NCBI GenBank assembly: GCA_013350335.1
Contig: CM023534.1
Coordinates: 4,340,001-4,404,000, forward strand
Direction: 5' to 3'
DNA length: 64,000 nucleotides
DNA from: Chimonanthus salicifolius
Taxonomy: Eukaryota; Streptophyta; Magnoliopsida; Laurales; Calycanthaceae
In this document: in pieces, positions 10,287 through 21,000 of the stretch
How positions within the stretch are numbered: position 1 is the stretch's first letter
How the letters are laid out: each line of letters opens with the position of its first letter
Position numbers and translations under genes: made by a program
The notes under the pieces: model-generated
Database searches by the model: none
Seen by the model: only the letters and a program-made list of their open reading frames with translations
What the model was told of the DNA's origin: nothing

Positions 10287-10463
10287 GGGCTGCAACTTGG
10301 GTCGGTGGGCCGGGTTTTCATAAACTCAACCCTAATCCAACTCACACCACATTGAACCCAACCCGACCCGACCCGAATAAAAAACCTGATTTAGTGAACC
10401 CGACCCGACCCCGAGATTGTAATACCTTTAACCCAACACCCGACCCTACCCGAGTTGCAGCCC
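10287..10463. mobile_element. MITE with GGGCTGCAACTTGGGT termini
   Basis: GGGCTGCAACTTGGGT at the left and ACCCGAGTTGCAGCCC at the right form terminal inverted repeats. The interior is rich in CCCGACCCGA. It is the same class as the element at 3874-4228. No target-site duplication was recognised. Confidence 0.6.
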
Positions 10464-10569
10464 ATTGAACCCGATCCGAGATTAGTTTAGATGATAATTC
10501 GTTTGTTTCTTTTTTTGAAAAAAAAAATCGGACTACTTATTTAGAATAATATGCAGAAAAATAAATATC

Positions 10570-10899
10570 TTGACACGACAGGAATAAATTATATTGGTCC
10601 AGTAAAGACCTTTTGAGCCAAACCTAAAAGGTTCCTTATCCAAATCTATCTAGTGCTCGGATCAATGTTATAGTAACAAAATCAATGTCATTGACGTAAA
10701 TCTCCGGGTCCAGCAGCGAGATATCGTCGCCATTAATCTCTGCCTAGAACCCTGTCTTTGCGTTATGGAATTGCTTCTTTTCCAGCTGAATCATTCCACT
10801 GAACAATGTTGCAGTAGAAGGACATCAATCTCTTGGGTTCACAGAGTTTCCCCCATGGAATCGGGCATATGGAAGTGCAGAGTTTCTTCTCTCAAGACC
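10570..10899 (-). pseudogene. Exon-2 fragment of the uncharacterised gene (copy D)
   Basis: On the minus strand a GTGCAG acceptor at 10900-10905 is followed by exon 2 with a deletion of the WQPTVPSW part, then PWGKL-like, NDSAGK-like and WAEIN..DDISLLDPEIYVNDID segments. After the Asp-rich part it runs into the same insertion found in copies A and C (TTTAGGTTTGGCTCAAAAGG). The protein frame is broken. Confidence 0.58.
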
Positions 10900-11069
10900 C
10901 TGCACATGGAAAACCATTTTGGTATTAAAAACAAAAATACAGAAATCCCAAAACAAATATTATTATTCTTCATATGGAAGTCAACCACAAAATTTTGAAA
11001 GATACAGATGCAACTTATCAATCGACCATTATCATCCATCATTTTCAAGGTGTTGACCTATCTTTCTTT

Positions 11070-11252
11070 GGAATTCAATTTTTAGCCACTCAATCATACC
11101 GATCAAAATCACCATGCGCCATCTTTTCAAAGACGTTTACCAACCCTAACTATCAAAATCTGGAATTCAATTTTTAGCCACTCAATCATACCGATCAAAA
11201 TCACCATGCGCCATCTTTTCAAAGACGTTTACCAACTCTAACTATCAAAATC
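11070..11252. repeat. Perfect-looking 92-bp tandem duplication
   Basis: Two adjacent copies (11070-11161 and 11162-11252) of a block beginning GGAATTCAATTTTTAGCC and ending ACTATCAAAATC. They differ visibly at only one place (CCAACCCTAAC versus CCAACTCTAAC), so the duplication is recent compared with the surrounding pseudogene. Confidence 0.9.
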
Positions 11253-11460
11253 AAGTGAGTGAAAATTGAATTTCGAATTGAAATTTTAACCAATGGTAGA
11301 TATTTAAGTATACTTTCAATTTATATAGTTATATTTTCAATCTATATAACAATTTCTTTTCAAAAATAAAAAAAATGTACCAGATGCAAAATAAAATGAA
11401 TTTGAATTAGATGAGCTCCAACTTTGGTGTTCAAAGCTTGCTGGGATGCCTCGTTTGAAG

Positions 11461-11659
11461 GAGGGATTGTTGGGGTGCTATGGACTCAGGAGTCCCCTAT
11501 CCGAATGAGATGGTTGTGACGTTCTATTCATCGGAAAACCTTGTCTAAGGGGGAATTGATGGGGTGCGAACGAGAGTCCCACATTGTTTGTGAGGGTGAA
11601 ATCTAGAAAAAGGTAACTCCACCTATGATGTTAGTCTTTTGAACCGGAAGTCAGTCTTA
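11461..11659 (+). mobile_element. Miniature LTR element remnant
   Basis: An LTR-like segment at 11557-11659 (TGATGGGGTGCGAACGAGAG to GTCAGTCTTA) is preceded by a polypurine tract AAGGGGGA and internal sequence that also occurs in the related element at 34.06-34.38 kb (TATCCGAATGAGATGGTTG compared with AACCGAACAGGATGGTTGG). The family resembles the complete 351-bp element in the IQD intron: a TGTTGGGGY start, AGTCCCACAT, a CACTCCACCTA block and a CTAGTCTTTTG block. Confidence 0.65.
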
Positions 11660-12090
11660 AAAATTTGCACACGTACGAATGAAACAAGAGAGCCATCAAC
11701 CTATTATAGTATCTACATAAAGAAACCCAATAAACAGAACCAAACAGAACCATCAAGGGGAGATTGATGGGGTGCGAACGAAAGTCCCACATCGTTTGTG
11801 AGGGTAAAATCTAAAAAAGTCACTCTACTTATGATGTTAGTCTTTTGACACAAAAGTCAGTCTTATAAATTTGCACGTATGAATGAAATAAGAAGCCATC
11901 AACCTATTATAGTATAACCCAATAAACAGAACCAAACAGAACCAATTTGCAAGTATGAATGAAACAAGAGAGCCATCAACCTATTATGGTATCGACATAA
12001 AGAAACCCAATAAACAAAACCAATTTGCACGTCTGAATGAAACAAGAGAGGCAGCAACCAATTGCAGTATCTAGAGAAGGAAACCCAATG
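11660..12090. repeat. Short tandem array with a second miniature LTR
   Basis: A block with GAATGAAACAAGAGAGCC, ATCAACCTATTATAG and AACCCAATAAAC recurs at about 11.66-11.76, 11.87-11.95, 11.95-12.02 and 12.03-12.09 kb. Between the first two lies a second copy of the miniature LTR (11765-11865). The composite unit therefore appears to have been duplicated together with the LTR. Confidence 0.7.
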
Positions 12091-12420
12091 AACAAAACCA
12101 AACAAAACCACAGAAAGATAACACAGATAAAGATTGCGCAAGCCAAAAGAAGGAACAAAAAACAAAAAAGATTAGGAAATCCAAAATTACCCGTGCAAAA
12201 CATATCTCAAGAATCAATGAGTGGTTCTTCTTTCTTTTCCCCAAGAAAAAAAAATCTTTCTCGGAAAAGAAGAGAGAAAATAAAACAGATGGTAGAAAGA
12301 AATATGGCGGATTGGGTTCCTATATCTGACAGAGGAGCACCGATTGAAAGTTTGTTTCCAGAAGAAGAGTGGAAATTCAGAAGAACTATGAAGGCGGTAT
12401 TTTATCCAACCGGTTCATGG

Positions 12421-13197
12421 TTTGAACGGTTCGGTTTTTTAAACGGCCACCGCTTTCTGCAATATTATAATATATGAGAGCTTGCGTGGCTGTCAACCTC
12501 TTAAAGGATAGAAGACAGCTGTGGAGGGCCATTCTGATCATTGTCACAAAAAATATAAAATAATGTAGCTGAAATTTGAAAAAATAGATGATATTTAAGA
12601 AATAAAAAATGTCTATTTAGTCCAAGCATTTTTAGTGAGAATTTAACGGTAAAATCTCACAATTTTAAGGGGAATTTACCGTTTCTCGCGATAAAAAATG
12701 TGTTTTTAATGAGAATTTACTGTTAAAAAAGACAGACGCAATAAACTCAGATTTTAACGGGAAAAGTTATTTACCGATATTTTCGTGATAAAAATGAAAA
12801 TATCAGAGATATTTGTTACATTGATTCTAATTACTAAGTAACTTCACAAAAATCACTCGTTTATAGACTAAAATTCTTAGACCTCTCATGTGGGCCCATT
12901 TTGGCTCCATTTAAACTTTTGATCTCTCTATCCTTTATATTTTGATAATTAAATCTGATTTTTTGAATAAAGACCTAACCCTGTATTGCATATGTACTAA
13001 AAATAGAGTAAACCCTAAAATATGGCAACAGTTTTTCTTACGACAATTATAACATATAGTTAAAATTCAGAAAAAAACTTAAATTAGTCAATTAGAGCCA
13101 AATTGGATAAGTAAATCAATATATATATATATATATTTTAAATTAACAGAATTTCTTGTTACAATAACTTTTAATTTGAAATTTAAAAAAATAATGA
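12421..13197. other. AT-rich intergenic stretch
   Basis: Contains loosely repeated words TGAGAATTTA and AACGG.AAA between about 12640 and 12790. No gene was found. The motif AACCGGTTCATGGTTTGAACGG at 12.40-12.43 kb recurs in the duplicated block at 17.2-17.5 kb. Confidence 0.4.
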
Positions 13198-13205
13198 GTC
13201 CCACC

Positions 13206-13605
13206 CAATGTTTTAAAACCCGGCTCGTAGAGCGACCTCTCTTGGAGGAATGATGGATTAAATAAAGTTCAACCGAGTTGATCATAATATTATAAATAAT
13301 ATTAAATTATTAACTGAAGTTATATTTCATAAACATATTTTTTCTCACAATCTTAATTGTAAATATTAAAAACTAATAATCTAAAAATCATATTCTCAAA
13401 AGAACTAACATCTTCGTCTTCATTTAAAGAAAATCAAGGGTTTTTAAGAGTCAAGAGTTTATTAGAAAAATTAGGTTGACCCACAGATCACAGAGAGATT
13501 TTAATCTAGAATGGTTTTAAAATAATTTGACCCGTAATTCAGTCAAGTCACGATTGACCTGTGAGTCAACCCGTGGGTTAAATCGAATTGAATTTAATAA
13601 CTTTG
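13206..13605. mobile_element. hAT-type MITE with 8-bp target-site duplication
   Basis: Perfect 8-bp direct repeats GTCCCACC flank the element (13198-13205 and 13606-13613). The termini CAATGTTTTAAAACC and its inverted counterpart CTTTG-ending GAATTTAATAACTTTG are imperfect inverted repeats. The 8-bp duplication is the hAT hallmark. Length is 400 bp with no transposase, so it is non-autonomous. Confidence 0.85.
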
Positions 13606-13613
13606 GTCCCACC

Positions 13614-16600
13614 TTCTCACATTCCACGTCATCTATTAATTAGCCCCCTTTTGAGTGTCCCACTTAAAGAAGAAGTGCATGTGACCTGTTGGACATAACC
13701 TGAGTCGGTTGTTAGAAAGCAGACTATACATCAGAAAGCAAATTGTGCGGAAAGTTGACTCAGCCAAGTGATGGCAGACAGCACGGGGACATAAACAAGG
13801 TCATACACTGAATTCTAGTGTATACACCAAACTAATATCCTTACTCAATTGTGCAACACATTCTTATTCTTTTTTAATGAGAATTCTATTTAGAATTAGG
13901 TCAAAGTAATCATGTTACTCAACAACAATGAAGGCACCTTAATTTCAATGAAAACAATACAGAAGTGTCATGTGAACAGTAGTAATTAGAATCATTAGGA
14001 CTAATTATTGTGGGCTCTAAACTCAAAAAAATCTCATTATCTTAATCCGAACCATTGGATTTTTTCAGTTGAATTTAGATTCTTAAAATTTCATCTTTAC
14101 CATTCACTTAATAGCTGCAAGATGAATTTTCTTATAAGCTTGTTTCCCAATTCTATACAAAATGGTGTTCATTCAGTTTGTTCATTTTAATTGATGTACA
14201 TGTGTATAAAAAGATAGATTATATATAACTTTGATTTATATATTAATTTTTAAAATGAATATTTTTATGTTATGAACATTTTCAACATCTTTTTTAGATG
14301 TTTTTTTTTTTAAGAAAATATATGTCTCATTTTCTCTAATTTATTTAGACCCTCCAACTTGAATTGTTTAGTGACTTTTTTCTTTTAGGTTGAATAGAAT
14401 TTTACTATTGTAAGGGCATTTTTAATAGTTTCCTTCATTAAATGATCATATACGTTAATTCATCATTCAATTTAAGACAACCACATCCAACTCTTGATAC
14501 AAAGCAAGTTTAAAATTTAACGAATGGTCGACTATATTAAGGGCATATTGAATATTTTCTTCATTGAAGAATCATATGTGTTAATCTACTATTAATTTTA
14601 AAACAAAAATATTCACCTATTTAGGAAAAACCACTTCAAAGTTTCGAGAGAGGCTTTTTCTTTTTAATACGTGGAAATCTGTCGACCCCACTTCATAGTA
14701 ATCATAGGTAAAACCCTAGATTCATGACACCACCCACAAGTACTATAGATCAGGTTAGACGCTCTAAGGATTTGAAGATAAGACCTCTCATACAAGATCA
14801 GAATATCCAACTACTCAACAAATAAAGCGATATATTATAAGAAAGAAGATAAAATTGAAGAGAGAGAGAGAGAGGCATTGATGCAAAGCTAATACATGGG
14901 CAAAAAGTGATGAAAGATGAAACATGGAATAATTGGAGTTGCTTACTTTCAGGTCCACTGCTCAGAAACATGAGTTCCAATCCTTGAAATAAAAAGCTAA
15001 TGGAGAAAAACCCTTTCCCATTATTATCCATAGCTGTTAGCTTCATTTGAGAGTTGGGCGACTTCCAAATCAGAAAGGAATGCTTCAGAGTTGGATTTTG
15101 CTGTATTTCTCCTGCAATCTCATCAGGTATGTAGCTGTTGCCTATCCATACCAACCAAGGCAAGTTAAAGAACTTCTGTTTGATGAATTCACAGTCAGGA
15201 TTTGATTTTGTTGAAGTTTCTACTATTGATATCTCTCTCTCTCTCTCTCTCTGCAAGCAAATTGCTTCTGATTTGGTTGGTTCAGCAGATTGTGCTGATA
15301 CTGTTTTATCTTACCAAATTATTTTTGAAGAATTTAAAAGAACCCCTGTAATCTTTGTAGTTCTGAATATTTTTTTTTTTTTCTGTTTATTTCAAATGAA
15401 TTCCTTTAGAGTTCTAATTCTGTCTCATGAAGTGTGATTGTGCAAGTTCGAATCCCCGTGACGTAATTCAGAATCTATCTTGTGGGGATGTGGGATATCA
15501 CCCGAAGGAGGATTTAGTAAAATTGCGTTCGAAATTTCCCCTCCCTCATAAAAAAATTCAGACAACTGTGACAGTATTGGGAGTTCTGTAATTTATATTA
15601 TAGCTAAAGTGCAAATGTTTGCATTTGATACAACTCCGATTCTTCATATACGCCATCTAAATTCGAAGTTCAAACTGCTTTGGTATTGGTTCGATTAATT
15701 AATAGCTAAGATCTACTAAATTCAAATGTAATGAAAGACACATGATTGGTGTTCTTTTGTAGTTATCAAACAGTTTTTAAATAGAACAAAACAATCTCCC
15801 TCTTCTACTCATAGTAGTTGATAGGAAAAATGAAAAAAAAAAAAAAAAACACTTTTGAGTGAATTTTCTTTATTTTTGTTCATATATATCATTGTGAGGT
15901 CCAATATCCATCCATTGAATCAAGATTTCGGCTAGCGAGACATGTCACTAAATAGAACATGAGTCTCCTAATTATGTGGATATGAACTATATAAAATTTT
16001 ATTATCACTAGATGATCCAAGCCATATATATAATTTTGGCCTTCAAATTTTGATAAATATATTAGTTTTTAAACGTTTAAAATCAAGATATAAGATTATC
16101 ATATGAAGGTGAAACCTCGTAAAAAATTATTCATATGTTTCTCTTTATATCAATCCAACAATATAGGCTCTAAAATCTATTTAATGGCATGTCTCGTTAC
16201 TCTATAATCAATTTCTCCACACACATCTACTCTTCGTGAATTACACATACACCCAAGCTAACACGAATTTGACTTTTAAAATGTATTAATTTAATTTAAA
16301 AAAAATTATCCACAAGATAAAGTTGAAATTTTATATAATAACAATTTTCTACTAAATGGTCTGACCGTCTATAAAAGGGTTGTATTATATTCTGACAGCT
16401 TTATTTTTTGAAATGGATGTATTATTATATGATTGCACTATTCTCTAATGGTTTATATTACAAATTTAATGATTTTTGTTTTCAAATATTGGACGAACTA
16501 GTATGAACTATGAACGAGTGTGAAATTTCAAAACTATATAAAAAATTCTAATAAAATATTCAAAAGTTTAGAATATTGGAAAATAATAGATTGTAAACCT

Positions 16601-17205
16601 TGTTTTTAATCTAACTCACAGCCCCTTTTAAGCCAAGTATGTCTAGCATTGTTGTATAATACTTTATAATTTCATAGATTTTAAATCTATGTAAGATATG
16701 TTGTTAATGATTAGATCTACATGCGACCTATGATTTTAAAGAAATTTATCTTATTTCATTTAAAAAAAATAAAATATTGAAAAATAAAAAATATGATAAT
16801 AAATATATAAAATTTCTTAGATCTAGGTAAGATGTGTTGTGTAACCCCTCAGCTCTATGTAGAAACTATTTTCTTAAATTATTTTATATGAAAAAGTAGC
16901 AAAAATTTATGAAAAAAGGGAAAAAAAACTGTAGAATAATTAGAAATTGCAATAAAATTTGTTGTTTCGTCCTAAATCTTGTTTACATAATGCTTTAGTT
17001 TCATTACTAAGTGAATCTTAAATGTTTTAGATTCATTACCAAGTGAATCATATCATTTTTAAGAAAAACTTAAAAAAAAATTGAAAAAAAATTGACCCAC
17101 ATTTTCAAAATGCCGGCCTATATTTTCAAATGAAAGTCCCGTCCGATATTTTGCCAGTATTTTAAAAGCCATATTTGCCGATACCGGTTTTGACCAAGAA
17201 ACAGT
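13614..17205. other. Gene-poor AT-rich stretch
   Basis: No supported gene. It includes a diverged tandem pair at 14397-14482 and 14528-14606 (AAGGGCAT..TTAATA..TT..TTCATT), a (GA)n tract near 14858-14874, a (TC)n tract near 15230-15252, and a B-box-like SINE fragment at 15430-15550 with CAAGTTCGAATCCCC. A minus-strand frame of 152 codons (14798-15256) begins inside the (TC)n tract and is not credible. Confidence 0.45.
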
Positions 17206-17476
17206 ACTGGGTCCAACCGGTTCACGGTTTGAACGGTTTGGTTTTTTAAACCATAAATATACAAGTTTGTTTCTGAATTTGTCAGTTATTCTAGTATTCT
17301 CCTTTCGATTAAGTGATTCAAATACACATAAATGGAAACCAACTGGGTCCAACCGGTTCACGTTTTGAACGGTTTGGTTTTTAAAACCATAAATATACAA
17401 GTTGGTTTCTGAATTTATCAGTTATCCTAGTATTCTCCTTTCCATTAAGTGATTCAAATACATATAAATGGATGTG
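17206..17476. repeat. 136-bp tandem duplication
   Basis: Two adjacent copies starting at 17206 and 17342 with ACTGGGTCCAACCGGTTCAC. Each continues through TTTGAACGGTTTGG, AACCATAAATATACAAG and TAGTATTCTCCTTTC to ACATAAATGGA. They differ at scattered single positions. Confidence 0.88.
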
Positions 17477-17692
17477 GCTGGCTTTCTTAGTAAAATGACA
17501 TGCTTCTAGTTATCAAATTGATCTGGGGAAAATAGAGAAATCTTAAAGAATGTGAACAATATTGTTTAACTGAAATTTTCAATTTTTTTTTTTTTTGTCT
17601 CTAGTCCAAATTGTTATAAGAATTTTTATTAAATGAGTTTTTTCTAGTCCAAATAATTTTGAAACAGTTGAGAGGTTTACTAGATATTTGCT

Positions 17693-17878
17693 ATTTTTTT
17701 TTTTTAACTAAGATATCAGATGTCTCACCTAACTAATCTTTAGGGCACGTGTAAGCCTCTCTACCCACACACCACCGGATAACTCTACGGAGAGTGGCTT
17801 ACGTGTTGAGCTTGAATTAAACACAAGGCCTCTTACATTTTGGTCAGGTTCTTGACCATCACGCTAACTCTTGGATGT
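17693..17878 (-). mobile_element. tRNA-derived SINE
   Basis: Read on the minus strand, the 5' end carries an A-box-like GTTAGCGTGATGGTCAAG and, about 40 bp on, a B-box-like TTTAATTCAAGCTC. It ends in a poly-A run (T run on + strand at 17693-17705). The 3' part GTGGGTAGAGAGGCTTACAC..CCTAAAGATTAG matches the element at 44.31-44.52 kb, which sits on the other strand. Confidence 0.65.
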
Positions 17879-18002
17879 GAATCTAAAGAGTAGTAATGTG
17901 CTTTTATTGAATTTTGGAAGTTAGTTTCATGTACTTTCATGGGTGACATTCTCTGTTCTTATCTGATTCTGTACATTCTCAGTTTGATTTGATGCTTCTC
18001 TG

Positions 18003-21000
18003 ATGGCTAAGAAGAAGAGTTGGTTTGATTTGGTGAAGACATTCTTTAGTTCAGAAAAAAGGAGACAACCTCAAAAGGTAGAGACTCCTATTTGTTTATA
18101 CATTCCTTGGGTTAGAATCCCATTCTTTTTCCCTTGTTATTAACTAAGATCAACCATTAACATTTAGATTTTTCCTTCTTTCTTTTCAGAAGGAGAAGTG
18201 TAGGAAATGGTTATTTGGGTGGTTTAAATCCAAACAGAAGCCAGCCCTCACAGCACCATCATCATTGACAGAAAATTCACTGATTGAAGGAGAAGTGGAT
18301 CAAAGCAAGCATGCTTTGGCTGTTGCCGTTGCAACAGCAGCAGCTGCTGAGGCTGCTGTAGCAGCTGCCGAAGCGGCTGCTGAAGTTGTCCGTCTTACGG
18401 GTATACCTCAACCATTTCATCGATGTAAAAGGAGAACTCAAGAATTGGCTGCCATTAAAATTCAAAAAGCCTTCCGAGGATATCTTGTGAGATATTGCAC
18501 TCTCATGTTGCCTTCTCATTAGAAGTTTTATAATAAATTTGTTTGAACACTTTGGTAGAACCTATGATTATCACTTCTTGTGGCTTTTGGAATGAGAAAG
18601 AAATAAAGTGAAGGTGTCCCAAACCACTGTAGAATGGTTAACTAGCTGTACTTATAAATCTGCAAACCAATTGCAGTTTGGGGTACATCAAACAAACTGT
18701 CAGTTCTCTTCTTTCTTGTTTCATTCCCTTATGATCACCAGCTTACCCTGTTTCACTAAAGCTTGAGAAGACTTTGCAATACCAATGTTGTTCTCCTTCA
18801 CTGTTTTATGTTCTTTTTTTTGGAAGCTATTGTCGGTCTTGTTATGAATGATTTCCACAATGGAAGTGTAGAGAGACATGTAGGGATTTATAAAGGACTT
18901 GGGTCACTCCACCTAATAGGCTAGTCTTTTGGGATGGATATCCAGTCCTAACAAGTGGTATCAGCGTCAGGTCTCAGGTTACTTCATGTGGACTTAGGAT
19001 ATCTCTCAGGTGGATGGGATGGGGCTGGCCTGGTTAAAGGGGGAGGGGAGGGGGGGATTGTTGGGGCTGCTGCGAACAAGTCCCATATTAGAAGTATAGA
19101 GGGAGATTTAGGGATTTATAAAGGACTTGGATCACTACACCTAATAGGCTAATATTTTGGGATGGATACCAAATCCTAACAGCCATTACTCTCTCTTCTT
19201 CTTCTACTTTTGGGTAGAAATTCTACTGCATGAATTAGAAATCTTCATCGCCTGTGCTTGAGCTTAATTGTGGACTAGATACTACATATAGCACTGTATT
19301 TTGAATGTTGTGTTCTCAAAAGAGAGAGACACATATTTATAAGAAACAATGTACAAATCACTACATAATGGACTCCCTTTGATTAGGGAATTACAGTAAG
19401 GAAATCATCACAATATTCTGGTCAACCATCTACAGAAGGAAATCAGATGTTTCCAATTGGTGAAGCAGATTTTTTTTTTTTGCTGCCTATGCAGAACAGT
19501 ATCGTAATTGCAAAACAGCTAACCATCTATTCTGCAAGTAAATGGTGATTGAGATTACTGGTATATCTTAATATTTAATTTGTGTTCTTTTTTATTTACC
19601 ATTTTTGCTAAGAATTGGGAATATGATTTGTAAGATTATGTGTGCCACTGCTCCAGGCAAGAAAAGCATTGCGGGCATTGAAGGGACTGGTCAGACTTCA
19701 AGCTCTGGTCCGTGGTCGAGCTGTAAGACGCCAAGCAACTGCTGCTCTCAGGAGTTTGCAATCCCTGATAAAAATCCAGGCTGAGATTCAGGCAAGGAGA
19801 ACAAGAATGGTAGATGACAGTTGTAACTGTGAAGACAAAGGGCAGATGCACTGGCAAACAAAGGCACTGATAGAAACAAAAACAAGTGTAAGTGACTGAG
19901 ACTTCAACTCATCTGATACATGGATCACTACATTAAGAATGAATATCAAAAAAAAAAAATTTTAAACATTTGTAATAGGAAAACTCTGCCACATTTATCT
20001 TGAAAGTTTATGGGAACCAGATGAATCAGTTTTAATGAAATCAGAGACTGCATTAGTTGGGGTTTTGGTTTTTGTTATTTATCCTGAAATTAGCTTGCCC
20101 CTGCTTGAGCAGATTGGAATTGTCGACAAGTATTCATCAAGATTCATTATTAGGACAACTTGATACAAATTTCCCAAAGAAATTCAAATTTATTGTTTCT
20201 TGTATCGGTTTTTCTCTCTCATTTCAGTGAGTTTTTTCCCTTCTTCTCACAAGGTGACTGAATAGAAAGTTAATCTTCCATCTTCTCAAGTGAAAATGAA
20301 TAGAAAGTGTAAAAAATCATAAAGACAGAAAATCCACAAATGTTTTGTTTAGGGTTTTCTTTGGTAGGATATTAATGTCTAGTAATCCCTGTGCTTCAGA
20401 TAGTTAGACAAAGTTATATGAGAGGCAAAGTCCATTGATTTTATAGAATCCATTGTCTTAAACCATGCAAACTCTATTTTGGCATCTCAGAGCAAAATTA
20501 AGCCATTTTTGAGTTTTCTCATCTTGTACTGATTTTTCCTCATTTTTGCTTTGGAAGCTTGAACAAAACAAAAAGAGGTGGGATGATAGCTTGCGATCAA
20601 AGGAAGAGATGGATTCCATATTCTTAAGCAGGAGAGAAGCTTCATCGAAGAGAGAACGTGGACTGGAATATGCATTTTCCCATCAGGTAATTTGAAGTTG
20701 TTTCCTCATTGGATTAATAAAAAATATTCTCTTTCTTCGTCTTTCAAATTCTAAACTTCAATGTATTTTTCTTATCCTTGATCATGTATATCCAAATGCA
20801 AATGCCAACCCCAGATTGATGGGATAATGACTTCGATGATGATAATAATGATCATTGATATTTTACATGATCCTGAACCAAGGATCCTCTAGGACTAGTG
20901 TTACAGTCATCCATCAAGACCATTTATCTGATGCCTTCATCATATATTAGCTGTTATTGAAATTGCCCACATTGGAAAGTCTTGTATGCTTAACAATTGC

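Larger units (their letters stand above)
10900..12420 (-). pseudogene. Intron and 5' flank of copy D, with repeat insertions
   Basis: Matches intron 1 and the 5' flank of copy C at both ends (10.98-11.06 kb with 7.88-7.99 kb; 12.03-12.40 kb with 8.40-8.86 kb). Exon 1 itself is missing. The interval has been expanded by a 92-bp tandem duplication, two miniature LTRs and a short tandem array, annotated separately. A 146-codon + strand frame at 12037-12477 crosses this flank and is taken as chance. Confidence 0.45.

Noticed and set aside
12037..12477. 146-codon + strand reading frame
   Set aside because: Runs through the 5' flank of a pseudogene whose sense strand is minus; Lys/Gln-rich and without a domain. 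The paralogous region at 8.4-8.9 kb does not keep the frame.
14798..15256. 152-codon minus-strand reading frame
   Set aside because: It begins inside a (TC)n/(GA)n microsatellite (giving RERERE), has no recognised domain, and the opposite strand is also open across part of it.
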